DNA of 64,000 bases from Micromonospora luteifusca (GTDB taxonomy: Bacteria; Actinomycetota; Actinomycetes; Mycobacteriales; Micromonosporaceae). The stretch covers positions 5,942,001 through 6,006,000 of the forward strand of contig NZ_JAFBBP010000001.1 of the NCBI RefSeq assembly GCF_016907275.1, written 5' to 3'. Shown in pieces: positions 6,790-16,435 of this stretch. Numbering within the stretch: the first letter of the stretch is position 1; each line of letters begins with the position of its first letter. The translations under genes were made by a program, and so were the position numbers. A model generated the notes under the pieces. The model made no database searches and was not told the origin of the DNA. It saw nothing but the letters and a program-made list of their open reading frames with translations.

Positions 6790-9378
6790 GTGAAACGAAG
6801 ACTGTCTCGGACAACGGTGTCGGTTGCTTGCGCGCTGGCTCTGGTCGGTACGCCGGTGTTGACGTCGGCGACCACCGCTACCGCCTCGAACCGCGTACCA
6901 AAGCCGGAGTCGGTGATCGGCTGGGCGCCGTGTGCCGACTACAAGCTCGCCACCTACGAGCAGATCGCCGAGTACTACCGGGCAATCGACAAGGCCAGCG
7001 ACCGGATGAAGCTGGTCGAGATCGGCAAGACCAGCGAGGGACGGCCGCAGCTGATGGCCATCGTCTCCTCCGAAAAGAATCTCAAGGACGCGAACCTCAA
7101 GCGCTACCGGGAAACCTCGGTGCGGCTCTCTCAGGGCGACTCGCTGTCCGAGTCTCAGGCGCATGACCTGGCGAAGAACGGCAAGGCCATCGCCTGGGTC
7201 GACTTCGGCATCCACTCCACCGAGGTGGCTGGCCACCAGACCGCCCCGCAGTTCGCGTTCGACCTGGTGACCAGCGAGACGCCCGAGGCGCGAGCGATCC
7301 GGGACAACGTCATCACCCTGTTGGTGCCGAACGTGAACCCGGACGGCGGCACGAAGGTCGCCGAGTGGTACAAGAAGAACCTGGGTGGGCCCTACCAGGA
7401 TGCCGGCTACCCCGAGCTGTACCAGAAGTACGCCGGGCACGACAACAACCGGGACTGGTACATGTTCAACCTGCAGGAGACGCAGAACGTCGGGCGTCAA
7501 CTGTTCCACGAGTGGATTCCGCAGGTCATGCACAACGTGCACCAGACCGCGGTCTTCCCCGCCCGGATCAGCATCCCGCCGTACGAGGACCCGCTGAACC
7601 CGAACATCAACCCCCAGGTGGTCCGGGGCGTCAACCTCGTCGGCGACGCGATGGGGCAGCGGCTGGATCGCGAGGGCAAGGTCGGCGCGCTGGCCCGCCA
7701 GTCGTACGACATCTGGTGGAACGGCGGCGCGCGGACCGCACCGTACTACCACAACCAGATCGGCATCCTGACCGAGACCGCGCACGCCTCGGCGACCCCC
7801 AGGGTGTACGACCCGGCGACCTTCCCGAAGACCTTCGCGGACGGCACCTCGACGAGCGAACCGTCGGTCTTCTACCCCAGCCCCTGGAAGGGCGGGGAGT
7901 GGCACCTGTCGCAGAGCTGCGACTACATCAAGTCGGCCTCCTGGGCGATGCTGCGGGTGGCCAGCGACGACCGCGAGGGCCTGCTCTACGGCATGGCGCA
8001 GATGGCCCGGGACGGTGCCCGCAATGGTGCCGGCACCACCTACGTGATCCCCGCGGATCAGGCGGACTTCCCGACCGCCACCAAGCTGGTGGACAAGCTG
8101 CGCTGGAACAACATCCAGGTCGAGCGTGCGGTGAACTCCTTCACCGTCGGCAAGCGCACCTACCCCGCCGGGAGCTACCTCGTGCGGGAGGCCCAGCCGT
8201 ACCGGGCAGCCGTGTTGGACCTGCTGAACCCGCAGGTCTATCCGGACCGGCGGCTCTACCCGGGTGGCCCGCTGGAGCCGCCGTACGACATCACCGGCTA
8301 CACCCTGTCGTTCCAGATGGGCGTCGCCGTCGACAAGCTCGGCCAGGCGGTGCAGGCCAGCACTGTCCGGGTCGACTCGCCGACGGTGCCCGCGGGTGTG
8401 GTGGCCGGCGCGCCGAAGTACGCGTACGCCCTCGACCCCCGGGTCAACGACAGCTCCGCCGCCGTGAACTCCCTGCTGGCGGCGGGGGACAAGGTCTTCC
8501 ACAGCAGCGCTGAGGTGACCACTCGCAGTGGCAAGCTGCCAGCTGGCACGTTCCTGGTGACGCCCCGTCCGGGCACCGAGGCTCGGGTGACGGCGCTCGC
8601 CGCCCAGTACGGGCTCAGCATCGCCGCGGTGGACGCGAAGCCGGCCAAGGTGCGGGAGCTCGTCGCGCCTCGGATCGGACTGTACGACGGCTTCAACAAC
8701 TACGACGAGGGCTGGACCCGGCTCACCCTGGACCAGTTCGGCTTCGGTTACCAGAAGCTGACGAACGCGTCAGTCCGGGCCGGCGATCTGCGGGCGAAGT
8801 TCGACACGATCGTGCTGCCCGACGCCACGTACAACTCGATGCGCAACGGCCGGGCGGCTGGCTCGCTGCCGCCGGAGTACACCGGCGGGATGACCGACGC
8901 TGGCGTGGCCAACCTGAAGGCGTTCGTCGAGGCGGGCGGCACGGTGGTCACCCTCAACAAGGCCGCAGAGTTGCCGATCAAGGCGTTCGACGTGCCGGTC
9001 AAGGACGTCACCGAGGGGGTGCCGGACACCAGCTACAACATTCCGGGCTCCGTGCTGAACCTCAACGTCGACGCCAGTGACCCGGTCGCCGCCGGGTTCG
9101 GATCGACCGCGTCGGCGTTCGTCGCCGACGGGCCGGCGTTCGAGGTCGAGGACGGCGCGCAGGGTGTCACGGTGGCGGCCACCTGGCCGAAGACCAACCT
9201 GCTGAAGAGCGGTTTCCTCCTCGGTGAAGACGTTATCGGTGGCAAGGCGGCCGTGGTGACGGCGAAGGTGGGCGACGGGCAGGTGGTGATGATCGGCTTC
9301 AAGCCGCAGCACCGGGCCCAGTCACACGGCACCTACCGGCTGCTGTTCAACGCGATGTACCTGGGGGGTCAGCGCTGA
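6790..9378 (+). CDS. Secreted M14-family zinc carboxypeptidase
   Basis: 862 residues with a Sec signal (basic start, then VACALALVGTPVLTSATTAT). GTG start; AAGGGG lies about six bases upstream. The M14 zinc site begins HSTE (His142, Glu145); PNVNPDGG follows with the usual spacing, the third zinc ligand is probably in MHNVHQT, and the likely catalytic Glu is in LTETAHAS. The C-terminal 220 residues (DTIVLPDATYNSM, VEAGGTVVTLNKA) resemble the class I glutamine-amidotransferase/DJ-1-like fold appended to large M14 proteins. It probably trims extracellular peptides. A second M14 enzyme is encoded convergently downstream. Confidence 0.88.
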   Translation: MKRRLSRTTVSVACALALVGTPVLTSATTATASNRVPKPESVIGWAPCADYKLATYEQIAEYYRAIDKASDRMKLVEIGKTSEGRPQLMAIVSSEKNLKDANLKRYRETSVRLSQGDSLSESQAHDLAKNGKAIAWVDFGIHSTEVAGHQTAPQFAFDLVTSETPEARAIRDNVITLLVPNVNPDGGTKVAEWYKKNLGGPYQDAGYPELYQKYAGHDNNRDWYMFNLQETQNVGRQLFHEWIPQVMHNVHQTAVFPARISIPPYEDPLNPNINPQVVRGVNLVGDAMGQRLDREGKVGALARQSYDIWWNGGARTAPYYHNQIGILTETAHASATPRVYDPATFPKTFADGTSTSEPSVFYPSPWKGGEWHLSQSCDYIKSASWAMLRVASDDREGLLYGMAQMARDGARNGAGTTYVIPADQADFPTATKLVDKLRWNNIQVERAVNSFTVGKRTYPAGSYLVREAQPYRAAVLDLLNPQVYPDRRLYPGGPLEPPYDITGYTLSFQMGVAVDKLGQAVQASTVRVDSPTVPAGVVAGAPKYAYALDPRVNDSSAAVNSLLAAGDKVFHSSAEVTTRSGKLPAGTFLVTPRPGTEARVTALAAQYGLSIAAVDAKPAKVRELVAPRIGLYDGFNNYDEGWTRLTLDQFGFGYQKLTNASVRAGDLRAKFDTIVLPDATYNSMRNGRAAGSLPPEYTGGMTDAGVANLKAFVEAGGTVVTLNKAAELPIKAFDVPVKDVTEGVPDTSYNIPGSVLNLNVDASDPVAAGFGSTASAFVADGPAFEVEDGAQGVTVAATWPKTNLLKSGFLLGEDVIGGKAAVVTAKVGDGQVVMIGFKPQHRAQSHGTYRLLFNAMYLGGQR

Positions 9379-9393
9379 CCTGACGTGGATCGT

Positions 9394-9425
9394 GGTGGCC
9401 GAGCGCGCTCCTGCGCTCGGCCACC
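9394..9425 (+). terminator. Terminator hairpin after the first M14 gene
   Basis: A perfect 13-bp stem (9394-9406 with 9413-9425) and six-base loop, 15 bases after the stop codon. No T-run follows. Confidence 0.75.
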
Positions 9426-9724
9426 GCACGCGCGTAGGACGAGCGTCCCGCGTCCACGATCAGTCCCTGCCGAGCAGCCCAGTGCACCAAAATCGTCCAC
9501 CGCGCGGCTGCGCTCCTCATCGACTCGCAGAAGACCGACCGGATCCTTTCGTCGCCGCCTTCGGAGAGCACGTCGGCAACGTCCTCGGCTGCTACCAGCA
9601 CCACAACCTGCGCCGTAGCCCATCGCTTCGGGTCTGTCGCTCGTCGTCCTCGTCGGGCACACCAGCCATCCAACCAGGTCACCGTATTCCTCGCCGGACA
9701 CCGGCCGCCGGTGTGGGACGACAT
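9426..9724. other. Space between convergent M14 genes; possible decayed gene
   Basis: No convincing gene. The minus strand carries an open frame reading EDVADVLSEGGDERIRSVF, then WTILVHWAARQGLIVDAG, which could be a remnant, but it has no ribosome site, runs through the terminator hairpin, and I do not recognise it. Confidence 0.3.
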
Positions 9725-9765
9725 GGAGAGGTCCCCGCCCCACACTGCGGGACGGGGACCTCTCC
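9725..9765 (-). terminator. Terminator hairpin of the second M14 gene
   Basis: A perfect 13-bp stem (9725-9737 with 9753-9765) extended inside the loop by C-run/G-run pairing. It starts five bases beyond the stop of the minus-strand M14 gene. Confidence 0.75.
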
Positions 9766-9770
9766 AGCGA

Positions 9771-11786
9771 TCAGTTCAGCCGCGCCGACGCGGAGTCCAG
9801 GCCTCCCCGGACGCTGACAGCCTTCACCGTGATGGTGTCGGTGGCGGCCTTGACGACCCGCAGGCGGACCTTCTGCCGGTCACCCCCGTCCAGATAGAAC
9901 TGGGGTGCGGCTCCGACGGCGCGCGCGCCCTCCACCTTCACGGTGTCCGGAGCGACGATCTTGTTTTCCTTCGCCTGCTCGAGAGCGGTCGGGATACGGC
10001 CGGCGTTCCGGACCGAAGCCGTGATCTCATGCGTCGCTCCGTCACCCTGAGCGCCCTTGAGCTTCTTGACCTGCACGTCGCTGAGGTCGACCTGCGGCAG
10101 GGACTCGGTCAGATACAGGTTGAACCGGGCCTGGTTGGTGGCCCACTCGCCGATCAGATCGGCCGAAGGGTTCTGCGACCAGAACTTCGGGTTGATGCCG
10201 CCGATCTCGACCGCCCCCAGCTTGGGGTGCTCCACCTTCGTCCACGGCAGGAAGCAGTTCGTCCGCCCGTTCTCGGCGCACCACCGCGACCGCTCCCAGT
10301 CGGCGTACCTGCCGTCCTTGTCGTAGTCGGTGAAGTCACCACCGTTCCAGATCTCGTCGCCATACCAAATGGCACCATACTGGAAGTAGCCGAAGTCGGG
10401 GCCGTGCCCGAACAGCGGCGTCGGCTGGCCACCGTTGCGGGCGGCGTAGTCGATGTAGACGCTCCCGGCATGCCGATAGCCGGTGAACGAGACCCCCGCC
10501 TTGTCGAAGTGCTCGTAGAGCTTGCGGTCGGTCGAGTACATGCACTCGACGGGATCGCAGGTCGAGGGCCCCCGCAGATGCATGGGCACCCGGGTGTCCA
10601 TGCTGTTGACGGCGCCGATGTTGGTGTGCGACATCAGCCAGGTGTAGACGTGGCGGGTCTCCGGCTCGGACAACGGGTACTCGCCGGCGCCGCCCTGGGT
10701 CAGATTCCGGTCGGTGGCGTCGTCCTCCGGCATGACGTGCCAGTTGTACGGGTAGTTGCGGTGCAGGTCCAGGCCGCCGACACCGTCCTCGTCGTAGCGA
10801 CCGTCGCCGTCGTTGTCCGTACCCTCGGAGAACATCAGATAGTCGCCCTTGCCCGCGCCGACGTTGAGCATGGCGTTCCTGGCCGGGTCCCGCTCGTCGA
10901 CGACGTGCGTCCCCTTGCCGGCGCCGACGTACTGGCGCACCTGGCTCAGGTACCCGTCACCGTTGAGGTCCTCACCCGGATCCTCGTCGCGCTTGCCGTC
11001 CCCGTCGGTGTCGTACGGCCGCACCGTCGACCGGTTGGTCTGGGCGGTGTACAGGTACATGTCGTGCCCGTCCGGGTTGTTGACCGGACGGATGTACACG
11101 GTCTTCTCGTCGAGCAGCTTGTCGACCTTCTGGTCGCGGCCGGCCTGCGTGATGAGGTGGTGCGCCAGCCACAGCGAGCTCTCGGCCGACGAGACCTCGC
11201 CCGAGTGGCGGTTTCCCTCGAAGTAGGCCGCCGGCTTGTCGGTGTCCGCGCCGGTGGACTTGTCCGTGATGGTCACCTGGTAGATCGGCTGGCCGCTGAA
11301 GCTCTCCCCGACGATGTGCAGGTCGACGATGTCGGGACGTTCGTGTGCCCACTTCCGCAGCCACCACTGGATCTCGATGCCGGTGTGGTAGTGGCCGAAG
11401 TCCATCTGGCCGGGCTTTTTCGGCTGCACCTGGTCGTACTTGACGACCTTGAACGTGCTTTCGCCGTCTCGTTGGCCGGCGATGGTGATGGTGGGGGACG
11501 TGGGGGTCACGCTGCCGGGGAACGGCCCCGGATCCTGCGGCGGCTGCAGGCCGACGGTGTAGGTGGGGGTCGAGGAGAGGGCCGCGCTGTCGAGGAGGTC
11601 CGCGCGGTCCGACCCCCAGAGGGGCGCGGCGCCGAGGACGAGGGCCCCCGCTGCCAGGGCCGCCACCATGAAGAGCGGGCGCGGGCGTCGGCGGAGGTGC
11701 TTGCTCCCCAGCGACCGCTGAACGGCGGCAGAGGGAGTGGAGGCTGGTGACTGACCGGATGAGGGCTGTCGAACGTCGGAACCCAA
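9771..11786 (-). CDS. M14 zinc carboxypeptidase with calcium-binding repeats
   Basis: 671 residues; TTG start at 11786 with GGGAGA six bases upstream. A basic stretch (KHLRRRPRPLF) and a hydrophobic segment at 39-57 form a signal peptide or membrane anchor. The zinc motif is GNRHSGE (His194, Glu197), followed by RPVNNPDG. Two Asp-rich loops, DTDGDGKRDEDPGEDLNGDG and DNDGDGRYDEDG (about 256-330), are dockerin/EF-hand-type calcium sites inserted in the catalytic domain, as in large secreted M14 enzymes. The C-terminal 150 residues form a beta domain. It converges with the first M14 gene but differs in domain plan, so it is not a simple duplicate. Confidence 0.87.
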   Translation of the reverse strand: MGSDVRQPSSGQSPASTPSAAVQRSLGSKHLRRRPRPLFMVAALAAGALVLGAAPLWGSDRADLLDSAALSSTPTYTVGLQPPQDPGPFPGSVTPTSPTITIAGQRDGESTFKVVKYDQVQPKKPGQMDFGHYHTGIEIQWWLRKWAHERPDIVDLHIVGESFSGQPIYQVTITDKSTGADTDKPAAYFEGNRHSGEVSSAESSLWLAHHLITQAGRDQKVDKLLDEKTVYIRPVNNPDGHDMYLYTAQTNRSTVRPYDTDGDGKRDEDPGEDLNGDGYLSQVRQYVGAGKGTHVVDERDPARNAMLNVGAGKGDYLMFSEGTDNDGDGRYDEDGVGGLDLHRNYPYNWHVMPEDDATDRNLTQGGAGEYPLSEPETRHVYTWLMSHTNIGAVNSMDTRVPMHLRGPSTCDPVECMYSTDRKLYEHFDKAGVSFTGYRHAGSVYIDYAARNGGQPTPLFGHGPDFGYFQYGAIWYGDEIWNGGDFTDYDKDGRYADWERSRWCAENGRTNCFLPWTKVEHPKLGAVEIGGINPKFWSQNPSADLIGEWATNQARFNLYLTESLPQVDLSDVQVKKLKGAQGDGATHEITASVRNAGRIPTALEQAKENKIVAPDTVKVEGARAVGAAPQFYLDGGDRQKVRLRVVKAATDTITVKAVSVRGGLDSASARLN

Positions 11787-12322
11787 GGCAAATCTCCCGT
11801 GTCACGTGGTGCGTGCCCACGCCTAGGCAGGGGCAGCTACGTTCTGTGAGGGTTGCAACCCACTGGGTACTCGAGTTGAGATCACCGTAATCGGTCGGCA
11901 CATAGATGTAAATGCCTGCATGCCGTTGGCTCCTTACCTCCGGCGGCATCGAAGCAGCGTGACGGCGGCTGTCCCGTCCACGGTAAGGGCGACGGTAAAT
12001 CCTGTGGAACGTCGAATTTCCGCCGACTACCGGTAGGACCGTCCACTGAGCTCGGAGGCTGTTTCCGCCCAGCCCGTCAGCGCCAGGGTTCCCGCTGTTC
12101 GAGCTTGTTCGGTGGTGACCGAATCAGCTCAGTCTTGTCGATATCTATTGACATCGCTGCCGGAACAACGTTGTCTTGTGGTCAGCCGTGACCTGCGCGC
12201 GGTGGGATCTGGCAGCGGACCCGTCCCGCCCCGGGAACATCGACCAGTGACCCGGCCGCCCACCCTCGGAGCGCACCACTGGCAGCCGCCGCCCCCGTCC
12301 GCACTCCCGAAGGGCCGACCGC
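11787..12322. promoter_or_regulatory. Divergent control region, M14 peptidase / GH2 gene
   Basis: A 536-base gap between divergent genes. It holds a perfect 12-bp palindrome GGGTTGCAACCC at 11850-11861 (peptidase side). On the glycosidase side is a consensus -35 TTGACA at 12148-12153; 17 bases later comes a weak -10 (TTGTCT, 12171-12176). A perfect 10-bp palindrome ACAACGTTGT (12165-12174), with the AACGTT core common in LacI-family operators, spans the end of that spacer. This suggests sugar-dependent repression of the glycosidase. No other gene-like sequence was seen. Confidence 0.4.
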
Positions 12323-14851
12323 ATGACCCGACGCGCCTCCAGCCGACGCTGGCCATTCCTCGCCTTCGCCACCGCGGCCGTCCTGGTCGCGACCACAGCA
12401 CCGACCGCCGCGACCGCCGCGCCCCAACCCGACGCCGACACCGGTTGGACGAAGGGAACACCGCCGCTGTCCACGCCGTGGACCGATGACGTCTCACCCA
12501 CCAACGCGCTGCCCGAATATCCGCGGCCGCAGCTGACCCGGTCCAGCTGGCAGAACCTCAACGGCGTGTGGGAGTTCGCCGGTGCGGCCGCCGGCGAGGC
12601 CCCGCCGGTCGGCGAGCAGCTGGCCGAGCAGGTGTTGGTGCCCTACCCCATCGAGTCGGCCCTCTCCGGCATCCAACGGCACGAGGACCGGATGTGGTAC
12701 CGCCGGACCTTCACCGTGCCCGAGCGGTGGCAGGTCGGCCGGGGCCAGCGCCTGGTGCTGCACTTCGGCGCGGTCGACTACGACTCGAAGGTGTGGGTCA
12801 ACGGCCACCAGGTGGCGACGCACCGGGGCGGCTACGACGGCTTCGACGCCGATGTCACCGACGCACTGCGGCCCGGCGGGCAGCAGGAGCTGATCGTCTG
12901 GGCCGAGGACCTGACCGACGCGACGTTCCAGCCGATCGGCAAACAGCGCCGGGTCGGCGACCGGGGCATCTTCTACCAGGGCAGTTCCGGCATCTGGCAG
13001 ACGGTCTGGATGGAGCCCGTCTCGGCCACGGGCGCCATCGACTCGCTGAACCTGACGCCCGACCTGGGCGACAAGTCCCTGCGCTTGCGCGCGAACCCCA
13101 CCTCCGGGGCCGAAGGCCTCACCGTCGAGGCCGTGGCGTACGACGGACACAAGGCCGTCGCGCGCGTCTCCGGTCCGGCCGGGACCGACCTGACGATACC
13201 CATCGCCAAGCCCAAGCTGTGGTCACCCGACTCGCCTTTCCTCTACGACCTCCGGGTACGCCTGTTCGACGGCCGCAAGCGGGTCGACGAGGTCGGCTCC
13301 TACTTCGGGATGCGCGAGATCGGCACGGCGAAGGGCGCCGACGGCAAGCTTCGCATGACGTTGAACGGCAAGATCCTGTTCCACATGTCCACCCTCGACC
13401 AGGGCTTCTGGCCCGACGGGCTGAACACCGCACCGACGGACGAGGCGTTGCGCTTCGACCTGGAGCAGCACAAGGTGCTCGGCTTCAACACCGTCCGCAA
13501 GCACATCAAGGTCGAGCCCAGCCGCTGGTACTACTGGGCGGACCGGCTGGGACTGATGGTGTGGCAGGACATGCCCGCCACGAAGCCCGGCCGCCCGACG
13601 GTCGAGTGGCAGCGGCAGTGGGAATCCGAGCTCGGCGAAATGATCCGCGAACACGCCGCGCATCCGTCGATCGTGGTGTGGGTGCCGTTCAACGAGGGCT
13701 GGGGTGAGTGGGACCGGGGCGCCACCGGCCGCATTGCCGACTCGGTTAAGCAGCAGGACCCGACCCGGCTCGTCAACGCGCACAGCGGCGTGAACTGCTG
13801 CGACTCCCTCGGTGACTCCGGACGCGGGGACATCATCGACCACCACCAGTACCTCGGTCCGGCGTCGCCACTGCCCACCGCCGGCCGGGTGGCCGTCGAC
13901 GGAGAGCACGGCGGAATGGGCCTCGAGGTCGACGGTCACATGTGGTTCGGCGAGGGCGGCGCGTACTGGATGGCGCCGGACTCCGAAACGCTGACCCGAC
14001 GGTACGTGGAGAACCAGCGCGACCTGCTGCGCATAGCGAACACCTGCGGGGTCTCGGCCGGCGTCTACACCCAGATCACCGACGTCGAGCACGAGGTCAA
14101 CGGCTTCTTCACCTACGACCGGCGCGTCGAGAAGATGGACTTCGACCAGGTGCGCGCGGTGAACGAGGCGGTCATCCGCTCGGCCGACGGTACCGGCGCG
14201 AACGTTCCTCCGCCGCCGCCCGGCACGCCCGGTCTCACCGGAGTCGGCTACTGGCCGCTGGACGAGAATGCCGGCGACACGGCCAACGACGAGGCGGGCA
14301 ACAATGACGGCCGGCTGGTCGCCGGGCCCACCTGGACGGCCGGCAAGACGGGTTCGGGCCTGCTGTTCAATGGCAGCAACCAGTACGTCGACACCGGCAG
14401 GACCATCCTCGACACGACCGCCAGCTACTCGACCTCGGCGTGGGTGCGGCTTGACAGCGCGGGTGGCGCCTTCCAGACGGTGGTGAGCCAGGACGGTGCC
14501 TCGAACAGCGCCTTCTACCTGCAGTACTCGGGCGCTGACCGACGGTTCGCGATGAGCTTCGCCGGGGTGCGGGCTCTCGCCCCGACCACCCCGGTCGCCG
14601 GGCAGTGGTACCACCTCGTCGGTGTCCGGGACGCGGCGACGGGTCAGCTGCGCCTCTACGTCGACGGGCAACTCGCCGGGCAGGCGAGCGCCTGCCTCGG
14701 CGACGGTTCCACCGGGCCCCTGGTCATCGGCCGCGGCAAGTTCGGCGGCAACCCCGTCGACTACCTCGACGGCACGATCGACCAGGTGCACGTCTACGAC
14801 CGCGCGCTGAGCGCCGCCGAAGTGACGGCGCTCTACGAGTCCGGCAAGTAG
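12323..14851 (+). CDS. Secreted family 2 glycoside hydrolase with LamG domain
   Basis: 842 residues with a signal peptide (FATAAVLVATTAPTAATAA). The N-terminal GH2 jelly-roll shows MWYRRTFTVPERW and KVWVNGHQVATHRGGYDGF. In the TIM barrel the acid/base Glu lies near 458 (VWVPFNEGWGEW) and the nucleophile is probably Glu near 528 (VDGEHGG). Residues 637-842 (YWPLDENAGDTANDEAGNND onward) are a LamG/concanavalin-like module, usually carbohydrate-binding. GH2 covers beta-galactosidase, mannosidase, glucuronidase and others; specificity is not readable. It was probably expressed from the TTGACA promoter near 12150. A strong terminator follows. Confidence 0.88.
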   Translation: MTRRASSRRWPFLAFATAAVLVATTAPTAATAAPQPDADTGWTKGTPPLSTPWTDDVSPTNALPEYPRPQLTRSSWQNLNGVWEFAGAAAGEAPPVGEQLAEQVLVPYPIESALSGIQRHEDRMWYRRTFTVPERWQVGRGQRLVLHFGAVDYDSKVWVNGHQVATHRGGYDGFDADVTDALRPGGQQELIVWAEDLTDATFQPIGKQRRVGDRGIFYQGSSGIWQTVWMEPVSATGAIDSLNLTPDLGDKSLRLRANPTSGAEGLTVEAVAYDGHKAVARVSGPAGTDLTIPIAKPKLWSPDSPFLYDLRVRLFDGRKRVDEVGSYFGMREIGTAKGADGKLRMTLNGKILFHMSTLDQGFWPDGLNTAPTDEALRFDLEQHKVLGFNTVRKHIKVEPSRWYYWADRLGLMVWQDMPATKPGRPTVEWQRQWESELGEMIREHAAHPSIVVWVPFNEGWGEWDRGATGRIADSVKQQDPTRLVNAHSGVNCCDSLGDSGRGDIIDHHQYLGPASPLPTAGRVAVDGEHGGMGLEVDGHMWFGEGGAYWMAPDSETLTRRYVENQRDLLRIANTCGVSAGVYTQITDVEHEVNGFFTYDRRVEKMDFDQVRAVNEAVIRSADGTGANVPPPPPGTPGLTGVGYWPLDENAGDTANDEAGNNDGRLVAGPTWTAGKTGSGLLFNGSNQYVDTGRTILDTTASYSTSAWVRLDSAGGAFQTVVSQDGASNSAFYLQYSGADRRFAMSFAGVRALAPTTPVAGQWYHLVGVRDAATGQLRLYVDGQLAGQASACLGDGSTGPLVIGRGKFGGNPVDYLDGTIDQVHVYDRALSAAEVTALYESGK

Positions 14852-14864
14852 CACCGCGGGTTTC

Positions 14865-14894
14865 CCGGGAGGGGGCGACGACGCCCCCTCCCGG
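14865..14894 (+). terminator. Terminator after the GH2 gene
   Basis: A perfect 13-bp GC-rich stem (14865-14877 with 14882-14894) with an ACGA loop, 13 bases after the stop codon. Confidence 0.8.
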
Positions 14895-15059
14895 CCCGTG
14901 CCGGTGAACGGGCGGAAAGGACCATCCCGACGAGGACGCCGCCGCCGACGGCGATCTGTGGACCGGGTACGCCTCGAACCGATCACCCGGTGAGGCGCCC
15001 ACTCTGAGGACCGCCTTTTTTCGATGACTGGGCGGACGAGGTTTTCGGCATGGGCAGGG

Positions 15060-15890
15060 TCAGGCGGGCCGGGCGCGGGCGTAGACGTCGCCTGAGTTGG
15101 TCTCGTGGGGTAGCGCCCGCAGGTACGCCGCCACCTCGTCCGCCGGCCGCCAGCCATCAAGGGCGAACGCCATGTCGTCGCCGAGCGCCACGGTGAACGT
15201 GGTGAAACCCAGCCGGGTGAGCCGGTCCAGGCAGTGCGCGGCCAGGTCCCGTTCGATGGTGGTGAACTCGAAGGACAGCGCCGGCAGAGGGCGGCTCAAT
15301 CCGGCCAGCACGGCGTCCTCGAACCCCTCCACATCGATCTTTACGAAGCCCGGCACGCCGTGCGCCGCGACCAGGGTGTCGAGTGTGGTTCCGGCCACCT
15401 CGATCTCGACGTCCCAGATCTCGTCCTCCCAGCCGCCGGCCCCACCGGCGGCGTGCAGGAAGCCCGCCGACGCCGTGGAGATCGTCGGGTTCGCCGAGTT
15501 GACGTGCAGCCGTACCGGCCCGGTAGACGCCCCGCACGCCGCCTCCACCACGGTCACCCGGTCGTCGTCCGCGTAGAGGGCGCGCAGCGCCCGGGTGCAG
15601 AGCGGTTGCGGCTCGACGGCCACCACGCGTGCGCCCAGCCGCCGGAAGCTGCCGAGCCGGTCGCCCACATGCGCGCCGACGTCGAAGACCAGATCCCCTG
15701 GGCGGACCAGGGGCGCGTAGAACGCGTCCATCGCCGCCTCGCGGGCCGGGTCGCCGTAGTACGCCTCCAGGGAGCGGCGCAACCCGGACAGGGTCGGGTC
15801 CGCCTTGAGTGCCTCCACCGCGCTGAGGTGATCGACCACTGTTCTGACCGTAGTCGCGTCCGGAGCAACGCGAGGGTGGTTCGCGTTCAT
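15060..15890 (-). CDS. FkbM-family methyltransferase
   Basis: 276 residues from the ATG at 15890 (MNANHPRVAPDATTVRTVV); the frame is open further upstream but that part reads as non-coding. SAM-binding motif I is LVFDVGAHVGDRLGSFRRLG, followed by the acidic VVAVEPQP. The family signature VPGFVKIDVEGFEDAVLAGL and the C-terminal LSFEFTTIE are intact. FkbM enzymes O-methylate secondary metabolites or sugars; the substrate is unknown. No sugar or metabolite gene is adjacent, so it seems to stand alone. Confidence 0.82.
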   Translation of the reverse strand: MNANHPRVAPDATTVRTVVDHLSAVEALKADPTLSGLRRSLEAYYGDPAREAAMDAFYAPLVRPGDLVFDVGAHVGDRLGSFRRLGARVVAVEPQPLCTRALRALYADDDRVTVVEAACGASTGPVRLHVNSANPTISTASAGFLHAAGGAGGWEDEIWDVEIEVAGTTLDTLVAAHGVPGFVKIDVEGFEDAVLAGLSRPLPALSFEFTTIERDLAAHCLDRLTRLGFTTFTVALGDDMAFALDGWRPADEVAAYLRALPHETNSGDVYARARPA

Positions 15891-16321
15891 TTGCCGGACA
15901 CCCCTGGATACCAGCCTCCTGGAATGGCGTAGGCGGGGATCGTGGCCATCGTTTGGCGACGGCGAGTGCGCGACGTTCAGCGACGCTGCGGCCGTAGGCC
16001 ACCACGGCGACGGCCTCGGCGAGAGCCCGTCGGAGGCGACCACTCACGCTGCTCGTGTCCCGGGCAGCCTCCAGGAACCGCCCCATACTGCTTGCCCATT
16101 CTCGGCGGCAACAGCCGCGTCATGTCCGTCGCGTCAGCTGTTTGCAGCGGAATCTCGAGAAACGCCCTGGTGCGATGCACGCCAGCCGCAAGGGTGGCGA
16201 ACTTCGCATGGTTGACCCGACGCGGACGGCCACCGCCGAGGACCGCGCTGTCGGCCGTTGTGTGCTGGCCCTGATCGTCGCCGTCGGTGAGGGCGTCCAG
16301 CGTCCCGGCCAGCGGTGTTGG

Positions 16322-16435
16322 GCTCCCGCACGCCGGGAGCGGCCCCGTCGGCGGGCCGTTATGATCTGCGAGGTCTGTGGAGCGCCGGGAAGTCTGGTCG
16401 GCACCGTGTTGAACCCTGCGCCACGGAGGTTTCCT
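16322..16435 (+). promoter_or_regulatory. Antiporter leader element, copy A (core 16384-16402)
   Basis: The 545-base gap before the antiporter contains the 19-base core GCCGGGAAGTCTGGTCGGC at 16384-16402, identical to copies before the two other antiporter-type genes near 23.7 and 26.9 kb. Upstream are a 7-bp hairpin (16322-16328 with 16334-16340) and a TATGAT box (16359-16364). Downstream, CCGTG (16404-16408) can pair with CACGG (16422-16426), which touches the Shine-Dalgarno GGAGG. The core ends 33 bases before the start. The arrangement suggests a cis-acting leader RNA controlling translation or termination. The gap before about 16320 holds nothing recognisable. Confidence 0.6.

Noticed and set aside
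6658..8502. Open frame of 614 codons on the minus strand
   Set aside because: Shadow of the first M14 gene, produced by high GC at third positions.
9711..11750. Open frame of 679 codons on the plus strand
   Set aside because: Shadow of the second M14 gene; low-complexity Val/Arg/Gly sequence.
13223..15160. Open frame of 645 codons on the minus strand
   Set aside because: Antisense shadow of the GH2 gene; Arg/Val-rich composition, no motif, no ribosome site.
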